Shown in pieces: positions 44,444-54,366 of a DNA stretch of 64,000 nucleotides. Source of the DNA: Rhodovulum adriaticum (GTDB lineage Bacteria; Pseudomonadota; Alphaproteobacteria; Rhodobacterales; Rhodobacteraceae); contig NZ_SLXL01000001.1 in the NCBI RefSeq assembly GCF_004345735.1, forward strand, positions 657,197 through 721,196. Reading direction: 5' to 3'. A program made the translations under genes and the position numbers. Positions within the stretch are counted from its first letter, which is position 1. Each line of letters begins with the position of its first letter. The notes beneath the pieces were generated by a model. The model had not been told where the DNA came from and did no database searches. It saw only the letters and a program-made list of their open reading frames with translations.

Positions 44444-46368
44444 GCCCGCTGCGCCGCCGCGCCTGCCTCGCCCAGCACGCTCAGAACTTTGGCCTCGATG
44501 TCCGGCGCGTTCAGGCCGGCGACCGTATACATGTCCGCCGGGCTGGCCTGGTCGATAAAGGTATCGGGCAGCACCATCGAACGGAATTTCAGCCCGTTGT
44601 CGAACGCGCCCTTTTCGGCCAGCAGGTGCGACACATGGCTGGCAAAGCCGCCGATCGCGCCCTCCTCTACGGTGATCAGGGCCTCATGCTCGCGGGCCAG
44701 GCGCAGGATCAACTCTTCGTCCAGCGGCTTGGCAAAGCGGGCATCGGCGATGGTGGGGGTGATGCCCTTGGCGGCCAGCATCTGGGCGGCCTCTTTCACC
44801 TCTTTCAGGCGCGCGCCGAAGTTCAGCAGCGCGACGCGGCTGCCCTCCTGGATCATGCGGCCCTTGCCGATTTCCAGCGGCACGCCCTTTTCGGGCAGCT
44901 CGACGCCCACGCCCTCGCCCCGCGGGAAGCGGAAGGAAATCGGCCCCTCGTCATGGGCGACGGCGGTGGCGACCATGTGGACCAGTTCCGCCTCATCGGC
45001 GGCGGCCATGACCACGAAACCGGGCAGGTTCGCCAGGAAGGCCACGTCGAAGGCGCCCGCATGGGTCGCGCCGTCCGCCCCCACCAGCCCGGCCCGGTCG
45101 ATGGCGAACCGCACCGGCAGGCGCTGGATCGCCACGTCATGCACGATCTGGTCGTAGCCGCGTTGCAGGAAGGTGGAATAAATCGCGCAGAACGGTTTCT
45201 GCCCGCCCGCCGCCAGCCCGGCGGAAAAGGTCACGCCGTGCTGTTCGGCGATACCCACGTCAAAGGTGCGTTCGGGGAAGCGTTCGGCAAACAGGTTCAG
45301 TCCGGTGCCGTCCGGCATCGCGGCGGTGATGGCCACCACCTTGCGGTCGGCCTTGGCCTCGGCGGTCAGGGCGTTTGCGAAGACCTTGGTATAGGACGGC
45401 GCGTTGGCCGGGCTTTTCTTCTGCTCGCCGGTCACGATGTCGAATTTCGACACGCCGTGGCAACGGTCGGCGGCCGCCTCTGCGGGGGCATAGCCCTTGC
45501 CCTTTTGCGTGATCGTGTGGATCAGCATGGGCCCGGTGGCGCGGGTTTTCACCGTGCGCAGCACCGCCAGCAACTGGTCCATGTCGTGCCCGTCGATCGG
45601 GCCGACATAGGAAAAGCCCAGTTCCTCGAACAGGGTGCCGCCGACGGTGACGTGCTTGATCAGATCCTTGGCGCGCCGCGCCCCCTCCTGAAAGGGGGAG
45701 GGCAGGTGGCGCACTGCGCCCTTGGCCAGCGATTTGAATTCCTGGAACGGCGCGCCCGCATACAGGCGGTTCAGATAGCGCGACATGGCGCCGACCGGCG
45801 GCGCGATGGACATTTCGTTGTCGTTCAGGATGACGATCATCCGCGTGCCCAGGTGCCCGGCGTGGTTTAGCGCCTCGAACGCCATGCCGCCGGTCAGCGC
45901 CCCGTCGCCGATCACCGCGATGGCGTCGCCGACGCCCGCCTCGGGTGCGCTGCCCAATTCGCGCGAGACCGCATAGCCCAGGGCCGCCGAGATCGAGGTT
46001 GAGCTGTGCCCCGCCCCGAAGGCGTCGTATTCGCTTTCCTTGCGCTTGCAAAAGCCCGACAGCCCGTCCTTTTGACGGATGGTCAGCATCTGCTCGCGTC
46101 GCCCGGTCAGGATCTTGTGCGGATAGCACTGGTGGCTGACGTCCCAGATCAGCCGGTCGCGCGGGGTGTCGAACACCGCATGCAGCGCGACGGTCAGTTC
46201 CACCACGCCCAGACCCGCGCCCAGATGCCCGCCGGTCTGCGAGACCGAGGTCACCATATCCTGCCGGACCTCTTCGGCCAGTTGCGTCAACTCGGCATCG
46301 GACAGGCCCTTCAGGTCGGCCGGACTCGACACGCGGTCGAGCAGAGGGGTGGCGGGACGTTCGGTCAA
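44440..46368 (-). CDS. dxs: 1-deoxy-D-xylulose-5-phosphate synthase
   Basis: TPP-dependent first step of the MEP isoprenoid pathway. The frame is open upstream into ispA; the true start is TTG 46368, with AAGGAGG at 8 bp spacing, giving 642 aa as in Rhodobacter. The TPP-binding region [18 protein letters not shown] (about 148-165) and the transketolase motif [15 protein letters not shown] (about 372-386) are present. It ends the unit HDAC-xseB-ispA-dxs and feeds carotenoid, ubiquinone and bacteriochlorophyll side-chain synthesis. Confidence 0.96.
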   Translation of the reverse strand: MTERPATPLLDRVSSPADLKGLSDAELTQLAEEVRQDMVTSVSQTGGHLGAGLGVVELTVALHAVFDTPRDRLIWDVSHQCYPHKILTGRREQMLTIRQKDGLSGFCKRKESEYDAFGAGHSSTSISAALGYAVSRELGSAPEAGVGDAIAVIGDGALTGGMAFEALNHAGHLGTRMIVILNDNEMSIAPPVGAMSRYLNRLYAGAPFQEFKSLAKGAVRHLPSPFQEGARRAKDLIKHVTVGGTLFEELGFSYVGPIDGHDMDQLLAVLRTVKTRATGPMLIHTITQKGKGYAPAEAAADRCHGVSKFDIVTGEQKKSPANAPSYTKVFANALTAEAKADRKVVAITAAMPDGTGLNLFAERFPERTFDVGIAEQHGVTFSAGLAAGGQKPFCAIYSTFLQRGYDQIVHDVAIQRLPVRFAIDRAGLVGADGATHAGAFDVAFLANLPGFVVMAAADEAELVHMVATAVAHDEGPISFRFPRGEGVGVELPEKGVPLEIGKGRMIQEGSRVALLNFGARLKEVKEAAQMLAAKGITPTIADARFAKPLDEELILRLAREHEALITVEEGAIGGFASHVSHLLAEKGAFDNGLKFRSMVLPDTFIDQASPADMYTVAGLNAPDIEAKVLSVLGEAGAAAQRA

Positions 46369-46399
46369 GGTATTGCCCTCCTTGGGCGTTTCGCGCGTC

Positions 46400-47269
46400 T
46401 CAGACCTCTCGGGCAATAACGAAACGGGCCGCTTCCCGCAAGGCATCGGCCCGCGCGCCATAGGGGGCCAGCGCGTCCTCGGCCTCTGTGACCAGCGCCT
46501 TGGCGCGGGCCTTGGCGCCATCCAGCCCCAGCAGTGAAACAAAGGTCGCCTTGCCCGCATCGGCATCCTTTTGCACCCGCTTGCCGGTCTTGGCGGCGTC
46601 GCCCTCGACATCCAGGATGTCGTCGGCGATCTGAAAGGCCAGGCCCAACGCGGTGGCATAGGCGGACAGGGGCGCGATATCCTCTTGTGCCAGGCGCGCG
46701 CCGGCCTCTGCCGACCAGCGGATCAGCGCGCCGGTCTTGTTCGCCTGCAACTCGGTGATCTCGTCCAGGGTCAGGGGGCGGCCTGCGGTTTCGGCGGCGA
46801 TATCCTGCGCCTGGCCCAGCACCATGCCGTCGATACCCGACGCCCGCGCCAGCGAGGCCACCAGATCCACCCGCACCGCCGGGTCGGGGTGGCAGGACGG
46901 ATCGGCCAGCAGGTCAAAGGCCAGCGTCTGCAAGGCGTCGCCCGCCAGCACGGCGGTTGCGTCGTCCCATTTGATGTGCACGGTGGGCTGGCCCCGGCGC
47001 AGGTCGTCATCGTCCATGCAGGGCATGTCGTCATGCACCAGGCTGTAGGCGTGCAGCGCCTCGATCGCGGCGGCGGCATGAACGGATTGCTCGGGCGCAA
47101 TGCCGTACAGCGCCGCGCTTTCGATCACCAGGAACCCGCGCAGCCGCTTGCCCCCGGACACTGCGTAGCGCATCGCGTGGGTCACGGGTTGGTCGGCGGC
47201 ATCGGCCAGGGCGTCGGCAAGGCGGGTTTCGATCCGCGCGGCGGCGTCCTTCAGCTGGTCCTGAAACAT
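46400..47269 (-). CDS. ispA: Polyprenyl synthase (geranyl/farnesyl diphosphate synthase)
   Basis: The 289-aa enzyme builds farnesyl diphosphate. The first Asp-rich motif reads [14 protein letters not shown] (about 79-92) and the second DDILD (about 217-221); [10 protein letters not shown] (about 39-48) binds diphosphate. It sits 3 bp after xseB and 31 bp before dxs, the common xseB-ispA-dxs order. Confidence 0.96.
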   Translation of the reverse strand: MFQDQLKDAAARIETRLADALADAADQPVTHAMRYAVSGGKRLRGFLVIESAALYGIAPEQSVHAAAAIEALHAYSLVHDDMPCMDDDDLRRGQPTVHIKWDDATAVLAGDALQTLAFDLLADPSCHPDPAVRVDLVASLARASGIDGMVLGQAQDIAAETAGRPLTLDEITELQANKTGALIRWSAEAGARLAQEDIAPLSAYATALGLAFQIADDILDVEGDAAKTGKRVQKDADAGKATFVSLLGLDGAKARAKALVTEAEDALAPYGARADALREAARFVIAREV

Positions 47270-47272
47270 GGG

Positions 47273-47515
47273 TCAGAGCCCCTCGACCGGCTTGGTGCCC
47301 GTGGGGGTGCCGTCGCCGTCCAGCGTGATCGCGGCGACCTTTTCCTCGGCGTCCTTCAGCTTTTTCTCGCAGTGCTTTTTCAGATCGGCTGCGTGTTGGG
47401 ACAGGCTGATCGACTCTTCCAGCGGCACGTCGCCCCGTTCCAGCGCGTTTACGGCGGCCTCCAGCGCGGCCATGGCCTCTTCGAAACTCATCTCGGCAAC
47501 CGGCTTGTCGGTCAT
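47273..47515 (-). CDS. xseB: Exodeoxyribonuclease VII small subunit
   Basis: An 80-aa helical protein with the family core SFEEAMAALEAAVNALERGDVPLEESI (in pieces, about 9-35). It partners XseA, which is not in this window. Its start overlaps the stop of the HDAC-like gene as ATGA, and ispA follows after 3 bp. Confidence 0.95.
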   Translation of the reverse strand: MTDKPVAEMSFEEAMAALEAAVNALERGDVPLEESISLSQHAADLKKHCEKKLKDAEEKVAAITLDGDGTPTGTKPVEGL

Positions 47516-48447
47516 GCGCCACGCTCCATCAGAACACCCACATGCGCCGCGGCACTCGCGGCCAGCGCATCCAGATCATATCCACCCTCCAGTGTCGAGA
47601 CCATGCGCCCGCCGCAATGGGCGTCGGCGATGTCGCACAGCCGCTCTGTGATCCATACGAAATCGGCCTCTCTCAGGTGCAGTTGCGCCAGCGGATCTGC
47701 GGTATGCGCATCGAACCCGGCGGACACCAGCAGCAGGTCCGGCGCAAAGGCATCCAGTCGGGGCAGCACCTTGGATTCGAACTCTGCCCGGACGCGCGCG
47801 CCATCGGAATGGGGCGGCAGGGGCACGTTCAGAACGTTGTCATGGGCGCCTTTTTCCTCCGGCGCGCCGGTAAAGGGCCATAGCGGCATCTGGTGGCTGG
47901 ACACGAACAGCGCGCGCGGCTCCTCCCACAGCACATCCTGCGTGCCGTTGCCGTGGTGCACGTCGAAATCCATCACCGCGACGCGGGACAGGCCGTGATG
48001 GTCCAACGCGTATTTCGCGGCGATGGCGACCGTGGAGAACAGGCAGAACCCCATCGCCCGGTTGTGTTCCGCGTGATGGCCCGGCGGACGCACGGCGGCA
48101 AAGGCGTTCTGTGCCTGGCCCCCCAGCACCATATCGACGGCGCGCAAGGCGCCCCCAAGCGCGCGAAACGCTGCGTCCAGCGACCCGGGTGAAACATGCG
48201 TATCGGCGTCCAGCGCAACGGTGCCCTCGGCGGGGATCTCGGCGCGCAGGATGTCCATGTAGATCTGCGGATGGGCGCGCAGCACAGCCGCCGCATCGGC
48301 CAACGGCGCCTCTTCGCGCAGCAACAGGGCAAAGCGTTCGGCGGTCAGCGCCTCGGTGACGGCTTGCAGCCGTTCGGGGCGTTCGGGATGGCCGGGCGGC
48401 GTGCGATGGGCCAGGCAGTCTGGGTGGGTCAGCAGCGCGGTGGTCAT
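47512..48447 (-). CDS. Histone deacetylase-family amidohydrolase
   Basis: A 311-aa class II HDAC-like enzyme. The zinc-site residues are visible in RPPGHHAEH (about 131-139), VMDFDVHHGNGTQ (about 165-177) and SAGFDAH (about 258-264). Bacterial relatives act on acetylated polyamines or small molecules, so the substrate here is open. I chose ATG 48447 over an in-frame TTG two codons upstream. First gene of the xseB-ispA-dxs unit. Confidence 0.93.
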   Translation of the reverse strand: MTTALLTHPDCLAHRTPPGHPERPERLQAVTEALTAERFALLLREEAPLADAAAVLRAHPQIYMDILRAEIPAEGTVALDADTHVSPGSLDAAFRALGGALRAVDMVLGGQAQNAFAAVRPPGHHAEHNRAMGFCLFSTVAIAAKYALDHHGLSRVAVMDFDVHHGNGTQDVLWEEPRALFVSSHQMPLWPFTGAPEEKGAHDNVLNVPLPPHSDGARVRAEFESKVLPRLDAFAPDLLLVSAGFDAHTADPLAQLHLREADFVWITERLCDIADAHCGGRMVSTLEGGYDLDALAASAAAHVGVLMERGA

Positions 48448-48484
48448 GGGCAAACGCTAGGGGCCATATGCCCGTGCGGCAAGG

Positions 48485-49189
48485 TTAATCCGGGGCCAGC
48501 ATGTAGCCCGCCCCACGCACGGTTTGCAGATAGCGTGGCTGTTTTGGGTCGGCCTCCAGCTTGCGGCGCAGGCGGGTGATCTGCACGTCCACCGCGCGTT
48601 CCTGGGCCTGCCCGTCATCGCGGCCCAACTCCTCGACCAGGCGGGTGCGGGTGATGACCTCGCCGGGGTGGGCGGCAAAGATGCGCATCAATTGCGCCTC
48701 GGTTGCGGTCAGGCGCACGCGGTCCTCGCCGGCCCACAACTCGCCCCGGCCCACGTCATAGCGCAGGGGGCCCAGGTGCAGCACCTTGGGCAGGTCGGCG
48801 GCCTGTTGTTCGGGTGGCATCCGCCGCAGGATCGCGTTGATCCGCAGCAGCAATTCCTTCGGCTCGAAGGGTTTCGGCAGGTAGTCGTCGGCCCCGGCCT
48901 CCAGCCCCGCGATGCGGTCAGAGGTTTCGCCGCGCGCGGTCAGCAGCAGGATCGGCGTGGCAATCGTGGGGCGCAGGGCGCGTGTCAGGGAAATCCCGTC
49001 CTCACCCGGCATCATCACGTCCAGAACGATCATGTCAAAGTCCAGCCCGGCCAGCAGGCGCCGCGCGTGGGCGGCATCCCGCGCCGCGCTGACCAGAAAA
49101 CCGTGGCGCACCAGGAATTTGCGCAACAGCTCGCGGATGCGGGCGTCGTCATCCACGATCAGCAGGTGAATTTCGGCGCTGGCGGTCAT
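48485..49189 (-). CDS. petR: PetR-like OmpR-family response regulator
   Basis: The 234-aa protein has a receiver domain (phospho-acceptor Asp57 in IVLDVMMPGEDG, Lys in LPKPFEP) and a C-terminal winged helix ending DVQITRLRRKLEADPK. It overlaps the upstream MarR gene as ATGA. The MarR-plus-response-regulator pair matches petP-petR of Rhodobacter capsulatus, needed for cytochrome bc1 expression. No histidine kinase is adjacent. In this window petABC lies 14 kb away, so the assignment rests on the pair, not on linkage to the target. Confidence 0.78.
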   Translation of the reverse strand: MTASAEIHLLIVDDDARIRELLRKFLVRHGFLVSAARDAAHARRLLAGLDFDMIVLDVMMPGEDGISLTRALRPTIATPILLLTARGETSDRIAGLEAGADDYLPKPFEPKELLLRINAILRRMPPEQQAADLPKVLHLGPLRYDVGRGELWAGEDRVRLTATEAQLMRIFAAHPGEVITRTRLVEELGRDDGQAQERAVDVQITRLRRKLEADPKQPRYLQTVRGAGYMLAPD

Positions 49190-49698
49190 GCGCCGCCGTC
49201 CGACAGGCGGTTGAAGTGCCGACGAATGTCGGGGTCCATCATCGCCTCCAGCACCTGGCGGAAGCCGGCCACCGCCTCTGGCCCGGCGGCGCGGTAGGCG
49301 GCGCGCATGCGCTCGCGCTGTGCGTCGGACAGTTGCCGTTCCAGCTCTGACCCGGTTTCGGTCAGATAAAGGTGGCGTTCGCGCTTGTCCTGGGTGCCGA
49401 CCCGGCTTTCGACCAGGCCGTCGGTGATGAGGGTGCGCAATACCCTGTTCAGCGATTGTTTCGTGACGCCGAGGATCGACAGCAGGTTGTTTACGGTGGT
49501 GCCCGGCGCGCGATGAATGAAATGCAACGTGCGGTGATGGGCGCGGCCATAGCCGTGCTCCTCCAGGATGCGGTCCGGGTCGGCGGTGAAGCCGCGATAG
49601 GCAAAGAACATCGCCTCGATCCCGCGACGCAATTGTTCGTCGGTGAGGTACAGAAGGCTGCGCCCTGTCTTCGGTGTCGGTCGCGTCCCCTCGGCCAT
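49186..49698 (-). CDS. petP: PetP-like MarR-family transcriptional regulator
   Basis: The 170-aa protein has a MarR winged helix: TVNNLLSILGVTKQSLNRVLRTLITDGLV (about 75-103, in pieces) is the recognition region, followed by a wing with DKRERHLYLT. ATG 49698 with GGGGGA upstream was chosen over TTG 49713. It is coupled to petR by ATGA. By analogy with Rhodobacter petP it would be required for bc1 expression; this is a family inference. Confidence 0.78.
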   Translation of the reverse strand: MAEGTRPTPKTGRSLLYLTDEQLRRGIEAMFFAYRGFTADPDRILEEHGYGRAHHRTLHFIHRAPGTTVNNLLSILGVTKQSLNRVLRTLITDGLVESRVGTQDKRERHLYLTETGSELERQLSDAQRERMRAAYRAAGPEAVAGFRQVLEAMMDPDIRRHFNRLSDGGA

Positions 49699-49881
49699 CA
49701 AATTTCCCCCCAAATCACTGTCTTGCTCAATTCCGGGAATCTTATGTCAGCGTTGTTGACTTTCCAAGACTCAACTGTTAGCGATCCATGAATTTGGCGC
49801 AACATTATGTCCACATCGGACCTAAAATGCGCAACATTCAGAAATTTGACCCATTTGGGCGCAGAAGAAAGGACCACCGGC

Positions 49882-50748
49882 ATGGCAGGCTACGACGACC
49901 GCGACGGCTTCATCTGGATGGACGGGGAATTGGTGCCCTGGCGCGAGGCCAACGTGCATATCCTGACCCACGCGATGCACTATGCCTCGTCCGTGTTCGA
50001 GGGCGAGCGGGCCTATAACGGCAAGATCTTCAAGTCGGTCGAGCATTCCGAGCGGCTGAAGCGATCGGCCAACATGATCGACTTTGAGATCCCCTATACG
50101 GTCGAGCAGATCGAAGCCGCGAAATACGAAGTGATGAAGGCCAACAACCTGTCGGATGCCTATGTGCGCCCCGTGGCCTGGCGCGGCGCGGGCCAGGATA
50201 TGGGCGTGGCCTCGGCCCGCAACCCGGTGCGCCTGGCCATCGCGGTGTGGGAATGGGGCGCCTATTACGGCGACGCCAAGATGAAGGGCGCCAAGCTGGA
50301 CATTTCCAAGTGGAAACGCCCCAGCCCCGAAACCGTCCCCAGCCACGCCAAGGCGGCGGGTCTGTACATGATCTGCACGATGTCGAAACACGCGGCCGAG
50401 GCCAAGGGATGTTCGGATGCGATGATGTTCGACTATCGCGGCTACGTGGCCGAGGCGACGGGGGCCAACATCTTCTTCGTCAAGGATGGCGAGGTGCACA
50501 CGCCGCTGCCGGATTGCTTCCTCAACGGGATCACGCGGCAGACGGTTATCGGCATGTTGCAGGACCGCGGCGTGACCGTGCATGAACGCCATATCGAGCC
50601 GGGCGAACTGGAAGGGTTCGAACAGTGCTGGCTGACCGGCACCGCAGCCGAAGTGACGCCCGTTGGCCAGATCGGGACCTATAGTTTCGAGGTGGGCGCC
50701 CTGACCCGCGAGATGGCCGAAGCCTACGAAAAGCTGGTGCGGGAATAA
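49882..50748 (+). CDS. ilvE: Branched-chain amino acid aminotransferase
   Basis: PLP-dependent last step of Leu, Ile and Val synthesis. The 288-aa product has the fold-type IV start YASSVFEGERAY (about 34-45), the PLP lysine in the KWKRPSPETVPSHAKAAGLY region (about 145-160) and NGITRQTVI near 216. ATG 49882 has GAAAGGA eight bases upstream; a longer frame adds non-family residues. It is divergent from petP across a 180-bp AT-richer gap that should hold both promoters. Confidence 0.96.
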   Translation: MAGYDDRDGFIWMDGELVPWREANVHILTHAMHYASSVFEGERAYNGKIFKSVEHSERLKRSANMIDFEIPYTVEQIEAAKYEVMKANNLSDAYVRPVAWRGAGQDMGVASARNPVRLAIAVWEWGAYYGDAKMKGAKLDISKWKRPSPETVPSHAKAAGLYMICTMSKHAAEAKGCSDAMMFDYRGYVAEATGANIFFVKDGEVHTPLPDCFLNGITRQTVIGMLQDRGVTVHERHIEPGELEGFEQCWLTGTAAEVTPVGQIGTYSFEVGALTREMAEAYEKLVRE

Positions 50749-50751
50749 CCC

Positions 50752-51675
50752 TCAGCCCTGCGGTGTCGTGCCCTGCCGGGCGCGGCCCCGTTCCAGGCCC
50801 AACTGCCGTTCGCGCCAGATTATCAACGCACCGGCCGCGATCACCAGCCCGGCGCCGGACAGCATCACCGGCGTCGGCACTTCGTCGAAGAAGAGATAGC
50901 CCACCGCCAGCGCCAGCAGCATAGAGGCATAGTCGAAGGGCGCGACGACCGCCGCCTCGGCATGGCGATAGGCCGAGGTCAGGCAGATCTGCGCCAGCCC
51001 GCCCACGATCCCGGTCAGAACCAGCAGGATCGCCGTGGGGCCATCGGGCCAGGTCCAGCCAAAGGGCAGGGTCGCCAGCGACAGCAACGACGCGGTGACG
51101 GAAAACCAGAACACGATTGCCTCTGTCCGTTCGCGCTGCACCAGCTTGCGCACGAAAACCTGCGCCAGCGCCGCGCAACTGGCGCCCGCCAGCATGACCA
51201 CGGGGCCCAATGCCTCGCGCGCCTCAACCTCGCCGCCGCCCAGGGCACCCAAGCGGGGGCTGAGCACGATCAGAACCCCCGCCAGCCCCAGTGCCACCGC
51301 CGCCAGGCGGAACAGGCGCACCTGTTCGCCCAGGAACATCGCGGCGAACACCACCACCAGCAGGGGCGTTGCATAGCTGATCGCCGTCACCTCGGGCAGG
51401 GGCAGCAGGCCCAGGGCGGCAAACATCAGCCCCATCGCCGTTGTGCCCACCACGCCGCGCCACACATGGCCCATCGGGTCGGCGGTGCGCAGCCCGGCGG
51501 TCACGTCGCCCTGCCAGACCAGCCAGACCAGGATCACCGGCATGGCGAAAAACGACCGAAAGAACACCGCCTGCCCGGGCGGCACGGTATCGGCGGTGGT
51601 CTTGATCAGTGCCGACATCGCCACGAACAGCGTGACGGCGGCAAGCTTGAAGGCGATGGCGCGGGCGGGATTCAT
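50752..51675 (-). CDS. EamA-family (DMT) membrane transporter
   Basis: A 307-aa transporter with ten predicted helices in two EamA repeats. A second, unrelated member of this superfamily lies at 40016-40900. The second repeat ends PFDYASMLLALAVGYLFFDEVP, a family feature. Convergent with ilvE, stops 3 bp apart. Substrate unknown. Confidence 0.92.
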   Translation of the reverse strand: MNPARAIAFKLAAVTLFVAMSALIKTTADTVPPGQAVFFRSFFAMPVILVWLVWQGDVTAGLRTADPMGHVWRGVVGTTAMGLMFAALGLLPLPEVTAISYATPLLVVVFAAMFLGEQVRLFRLAAVALGLAGVLIVLSPRLGALGGGEVEAREALGPVVMLAGASCAALAQVFVRKLVQRERTEAIVFWFSVTASLLSLATLPFGWTWPDGPTAILLVLTGIVGGLAQICLTSAYRHAEAAVVAPFDYASMLLALAVGYLFFDEVPTPVMLSGAGLVIAAGALIIWRERQLGLERGRARQGTTPQG

Positions 51676-51729
51676 GGGATGGCCTTTCCCACCCCTGATA
51701 CGCCGGGCGGGGCGGCACGGAAAGGGGCG

Positions 51730-52770
51730 TCAGGCGCGGCGCAATCGGTCTACCGCCCAGCGGGCGGCATCGGCCACCGTTGCATCGGGATCGTCCACCA
51801 GCGCCTGCACGGCGGGCAGCAACGCGGCGTCGCCGGAATTGCCGATGGCATAGCAGACATTGCGCACGAAACGGTCGCGCCCGATCCGCTTGATCGGCGA
51901 GCCAGAGAACCGCGCGCGGAATCCTGCATCGTCCAGCGCGGCCAGTTCGGCCAGTGGGGGCGCGATCAGGTCGGGGCGGGCGGCATATTTGGCCTCGGTC
52001 GCGGCGACGGCGTATTTGTTCCACGGGCAGGCGCCCAGGCAATCGTCGCAGCCATAGATGCGGTTGCCCAGGGCGGCGCGCAGGTCCGGGTCCACGGGGC
52101 CCTTATGCTCGATCGTCAGGTAGGAAATGCAGCGCCGCGCATCCAGTTGAAAGGGCGCGGGAAAGGCCCCGGTCGGGCAGGCATCCAGGCAGGCGGTGCA
52201 ACTGCCGCAATGTTCACCCTCGGGCGGGTCGGGGGGCAGATCAACGGTGGTAAAGATCAGCCCCAGAAAGAACCAGTTGCCCAGATCGCGGCCCAGCAGG
52301 TTGGTATGCTTGCCCTGCCAGCCCAGCCCGCCAGCCTGCGCCAGGGGCTTTTCCATCACCGGGGCGGTGTCCACGAAAACCTTGATCTCATGCCCCGGCG
52401 CCTGGTCCAGGAACCAGCGGCCCACACGCTTCAGCCGTTTCTTCAGCACATCGTGGTAATCGCGGTGCTGCGCATAGACGGAAACCGCCCCGCAATCGGG
52501 CCGGTCCAGCACTGCCAGCGGGTCGTGGTCCTGGGTATAGGGTTCGGCAAAGGTGAGGATGCTGCGCGCCGCGGGCCACAGGGCCGCGGGGTTGCCGCGC
52601 CATTCCATCCGCCGTTCCATCCAGTCCATCTGCCCGTGCCGCCCCTGGCCCACGAAACTGGCCAGCCGGGCAGGGGCCTGTGGGATCGCATCGGGGCGGC
52701 AGACACCCATTCGGGCCAACCCCTCGGCGCGGGCCATCTGGCCAAGGCGATCTTTCAGCGCGGCGGTCAA
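51730..52770 (-). CDS. queG: QueG, epoxyqueuosine reductase
   Basis: Cobalamin- and Fe-S-dependent last step of queuosine synthesis in tRNA. The 346-aa product has the two ferredoxin-like cluster motifs [17 protein letters not shown] (about 180-196) and [11 protein letters not shown] (about 228-238), and a C-terminal HEAT-repeat-like domain. The start is TTG 52770 in a TTGA overlap with the GST gene; the first ATG would remove 11 conserved residues. Confidence 0.94.
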   Translation of the reverse strand: MTAALKDRLGQMARAEGLARMGVCRPDAIPQAPARLASFVGQGRHGQMDWMERRMEWRGNPAALWPAARSILTFAEPYTQDHDPLAVLDRPDCGAVSVYAQHRDYHDVLKKRLKRVGRWFLDQAPGHEIKVFVDTAPVMEKPLAQAGGLGWQGKHTNLLGRDLGNWFFLGLIFTTVDLPPDPPEGEHCGSCTACLDACPTGAFPAPFQLDARRCISYLTIEHKGPVDPDLRAALGNRIYGCDDCLGACPWNKYAVAATEAKYAARPDLIAPPLAELAALDDAGFRARFSGSPIKRIGRDRFVRNVCYAIGNSGDAALLPAVQALVDDPDATVADAARWAVDRLRRA

Positions 52771-53432
52771 AAATCCAGATTCGCGTAATGGGGCGGCGGC
52801 GGAAAGCCGGGCACCTGGTCGGCCAGGATGTTCCGAAAGGCCGGGCGCGATTTTATCTTGGCGTACCAGTCCTTGACGTTGGCATTCCGCGTCCAGTCCA
52901 CATCGGCGATGTAGTCCAGGCTGGACAGGTGCGCCGCGGCGGCGAAATCGGCCAGGGTCATCGCGTCGCCCGCCAGCCAGCGCCGCTGATCCAGCAGCCA
53001 GCCCATGTAGTCCAGGTGATACTTGCTGGCGCGCAGCCCGGCCTTGACGTTGCGGCTGTCGGGATAGCCCTGGCCGGTGATCTTCTTGTTGACCCGCTCA
53101 TACAGCAGGTTCGCGGTCACCTCGGTATGGAACTTGTCGTCGAACCAGCCGATCAGCCGGCGCACCTCGTAGCGTTCGGCAGGGGTGGCGGGCATCAGGC
53201 GGGGTTCGGGATTGGTTTCCTCGATATATTCGCAGATGGCGTGGCTTTCGGCCATGGTGCGCCCGTCCATGCGCAGGACCGGCACCTTGCCCGCGGGGTT
53301 GCGGCGCAGGAAATCGCTGTCGCGTTCCCAATAGCGTTCCTCGACCAGCTCGACCTCGATCTTCTTTTCGGCCAGCACCAGCCGGACCTTGCGGCAAAAG
53401 GGCGACAGCGGAACATGGTAGAGACGGTTCAT
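52767..53432 (-). CDS. Glutathione S-transferase family protein
   Basis: A 221-aa soluble protein: thioredoxin-like N-domain with [15 protein letters not shown] (about 8-22) and [24 protein letters not shown] (about 48-71, with the Glu-Ser pair binding glutathione), then a helical C-domain. I chose ATG 53432, which has GGGA eight bases upstream; ATG 53438 is possible. Its stop overlaps the queG start, so the two are coupled. Substrate unknown. Confidence 0.92.
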   Translation of the reverse strand: MNRLYHVPLSPFCRKVRLVLAEKKIEVELVEERYWERDSDFLRRNPAGKVPVLRMDGRTMAESHAICEYIEETNPEPRLMPATPAERYEVRRLIGWFDDKFHTEVTANLLYERVNKKITGQGYPDSRNVKAGLRASKYHLDYMGWLLDQRRWLAGDAMTLADFAAAAHLSSLDYIADVDWTRNANVKDWYAKIKSRPAFRNILADQVPGFPPPPHYANLDF

Positions 53433-53487
53433 CGACATTTCCCGGGGATTGGTCAGGCCCCCGTCTTGCCGTGCAAGGGGGCGTTTT

Positions 53488-54261
53488 TCAACCGTCGAAA
53501 CAGGCGGCGCGGCCATCGGCCCGGATCGTGGCCGCCCCGTCGCGCACCAGCCGCGCGCGGCGTTCCAGCGCCGGGGTCAGGCGGGCGGCATCGCGATCCT
53601 TGGGGTCGGGCAGGACAACGGCCAGCGCGGCGGCCTGCGCGGCGGTCAGCTTGGCCGGGGTGGTGCGGAAGTAGTGATAGGCCGCCGCATCGATGCCGAA
53701 CACGCCCTCATCGAACTCGGCCACATTCAGGTAGATTTCCAGGATGCGCCGCTTGGTCCAGGCGATTTCCACCAGCGGGGTCAGCACTGCCTCCAGCGCC
53801 TTGCGGGGCCAGCTGCGCCCCTGCCACAGGTAGACGTTCTTGACCGTCTGCTGGGTGATGGTTGACGCGCCAAAGCGCCCCTCGGCGGCGATGGCGGCGC
53901 GGATGGCCGCCATGTCAAAGCCCCAGTGCAAACAGAAATTGGCATCCTCGGCGGCCACGACGGCACGGCGCATCACGGGGGCCACGTTCTCGATCGGGAC
54001 CCACTCGCGATCTACGCTGCCCAGGCGGTGCCGTTCGGACCAGATCGTATAGGTGATCGGCGGGTTCAGCACCGTGGGGGCCAGCAACGCGAACAGCACC
54101 AGCGCCCCCAGCCCCAGCAGCACCCGCCGGCGGAACCGGCGCCACTTGCGCCCCAGCCATTCGCGCAGCGACGGCGGGCGGCCGCGCCGGGATTGGGCGG
54201 CGGGCTTTTTCACGGCCGGTTTGCGCGTCTTGCGCGGGGTGGGGGTCTTGCGTTTCGCCAT
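53488..54261 (-). CDS. mtgA: Monofunctional biosynthetic peptidoglycan transglycosylase
   Basis: A 257-aa GT51 enzyme that polymerises lipid II. It has a strongly basic N-terminus, one membrane helix (about 45-65) and the GT51 signatures AAEDANFCLHWGFD (catalytic Glu, about 103-116), GASTITQQTVKN (about 131-142) and KRRILEIYLNVAEF (about 166-179). No transpeptidase domain is present. Confidence 0.96.
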   Translation of the reverse strand: MAKRKTPTPRKTRKPAVKKPAAQSRRGRPPSLREWLGRKWRRFRRRVLLGLGALVLFALLAPTVLNPPITYTIWSERHRLGSVDREWVPIENVAPVMRRAVVAAEDANFCLHWGFDMAAIRAAIAAEGRFGASTITQQTVKNVYLWQGRSWPRKALEAVLTPLVEIAWTKRRILEIYLNVAEFDEGVFGIDAAAYHYFRTTPAKLTAAQAAALAVVLPDPKDRDAARLTPALERRARLVRDGAATIRADGRAACFDG

Positions 54262-54366
54262 GGGCGCGGTTTAGCGCGGCGTGGGCCGCTTGGCTATCGG
54301 GGGCGGAAACGGCAGGGGCCGCGCAATGACGCGGCCCCCGGTTCGGTGTTGTGGCGGTCGGCGGGA

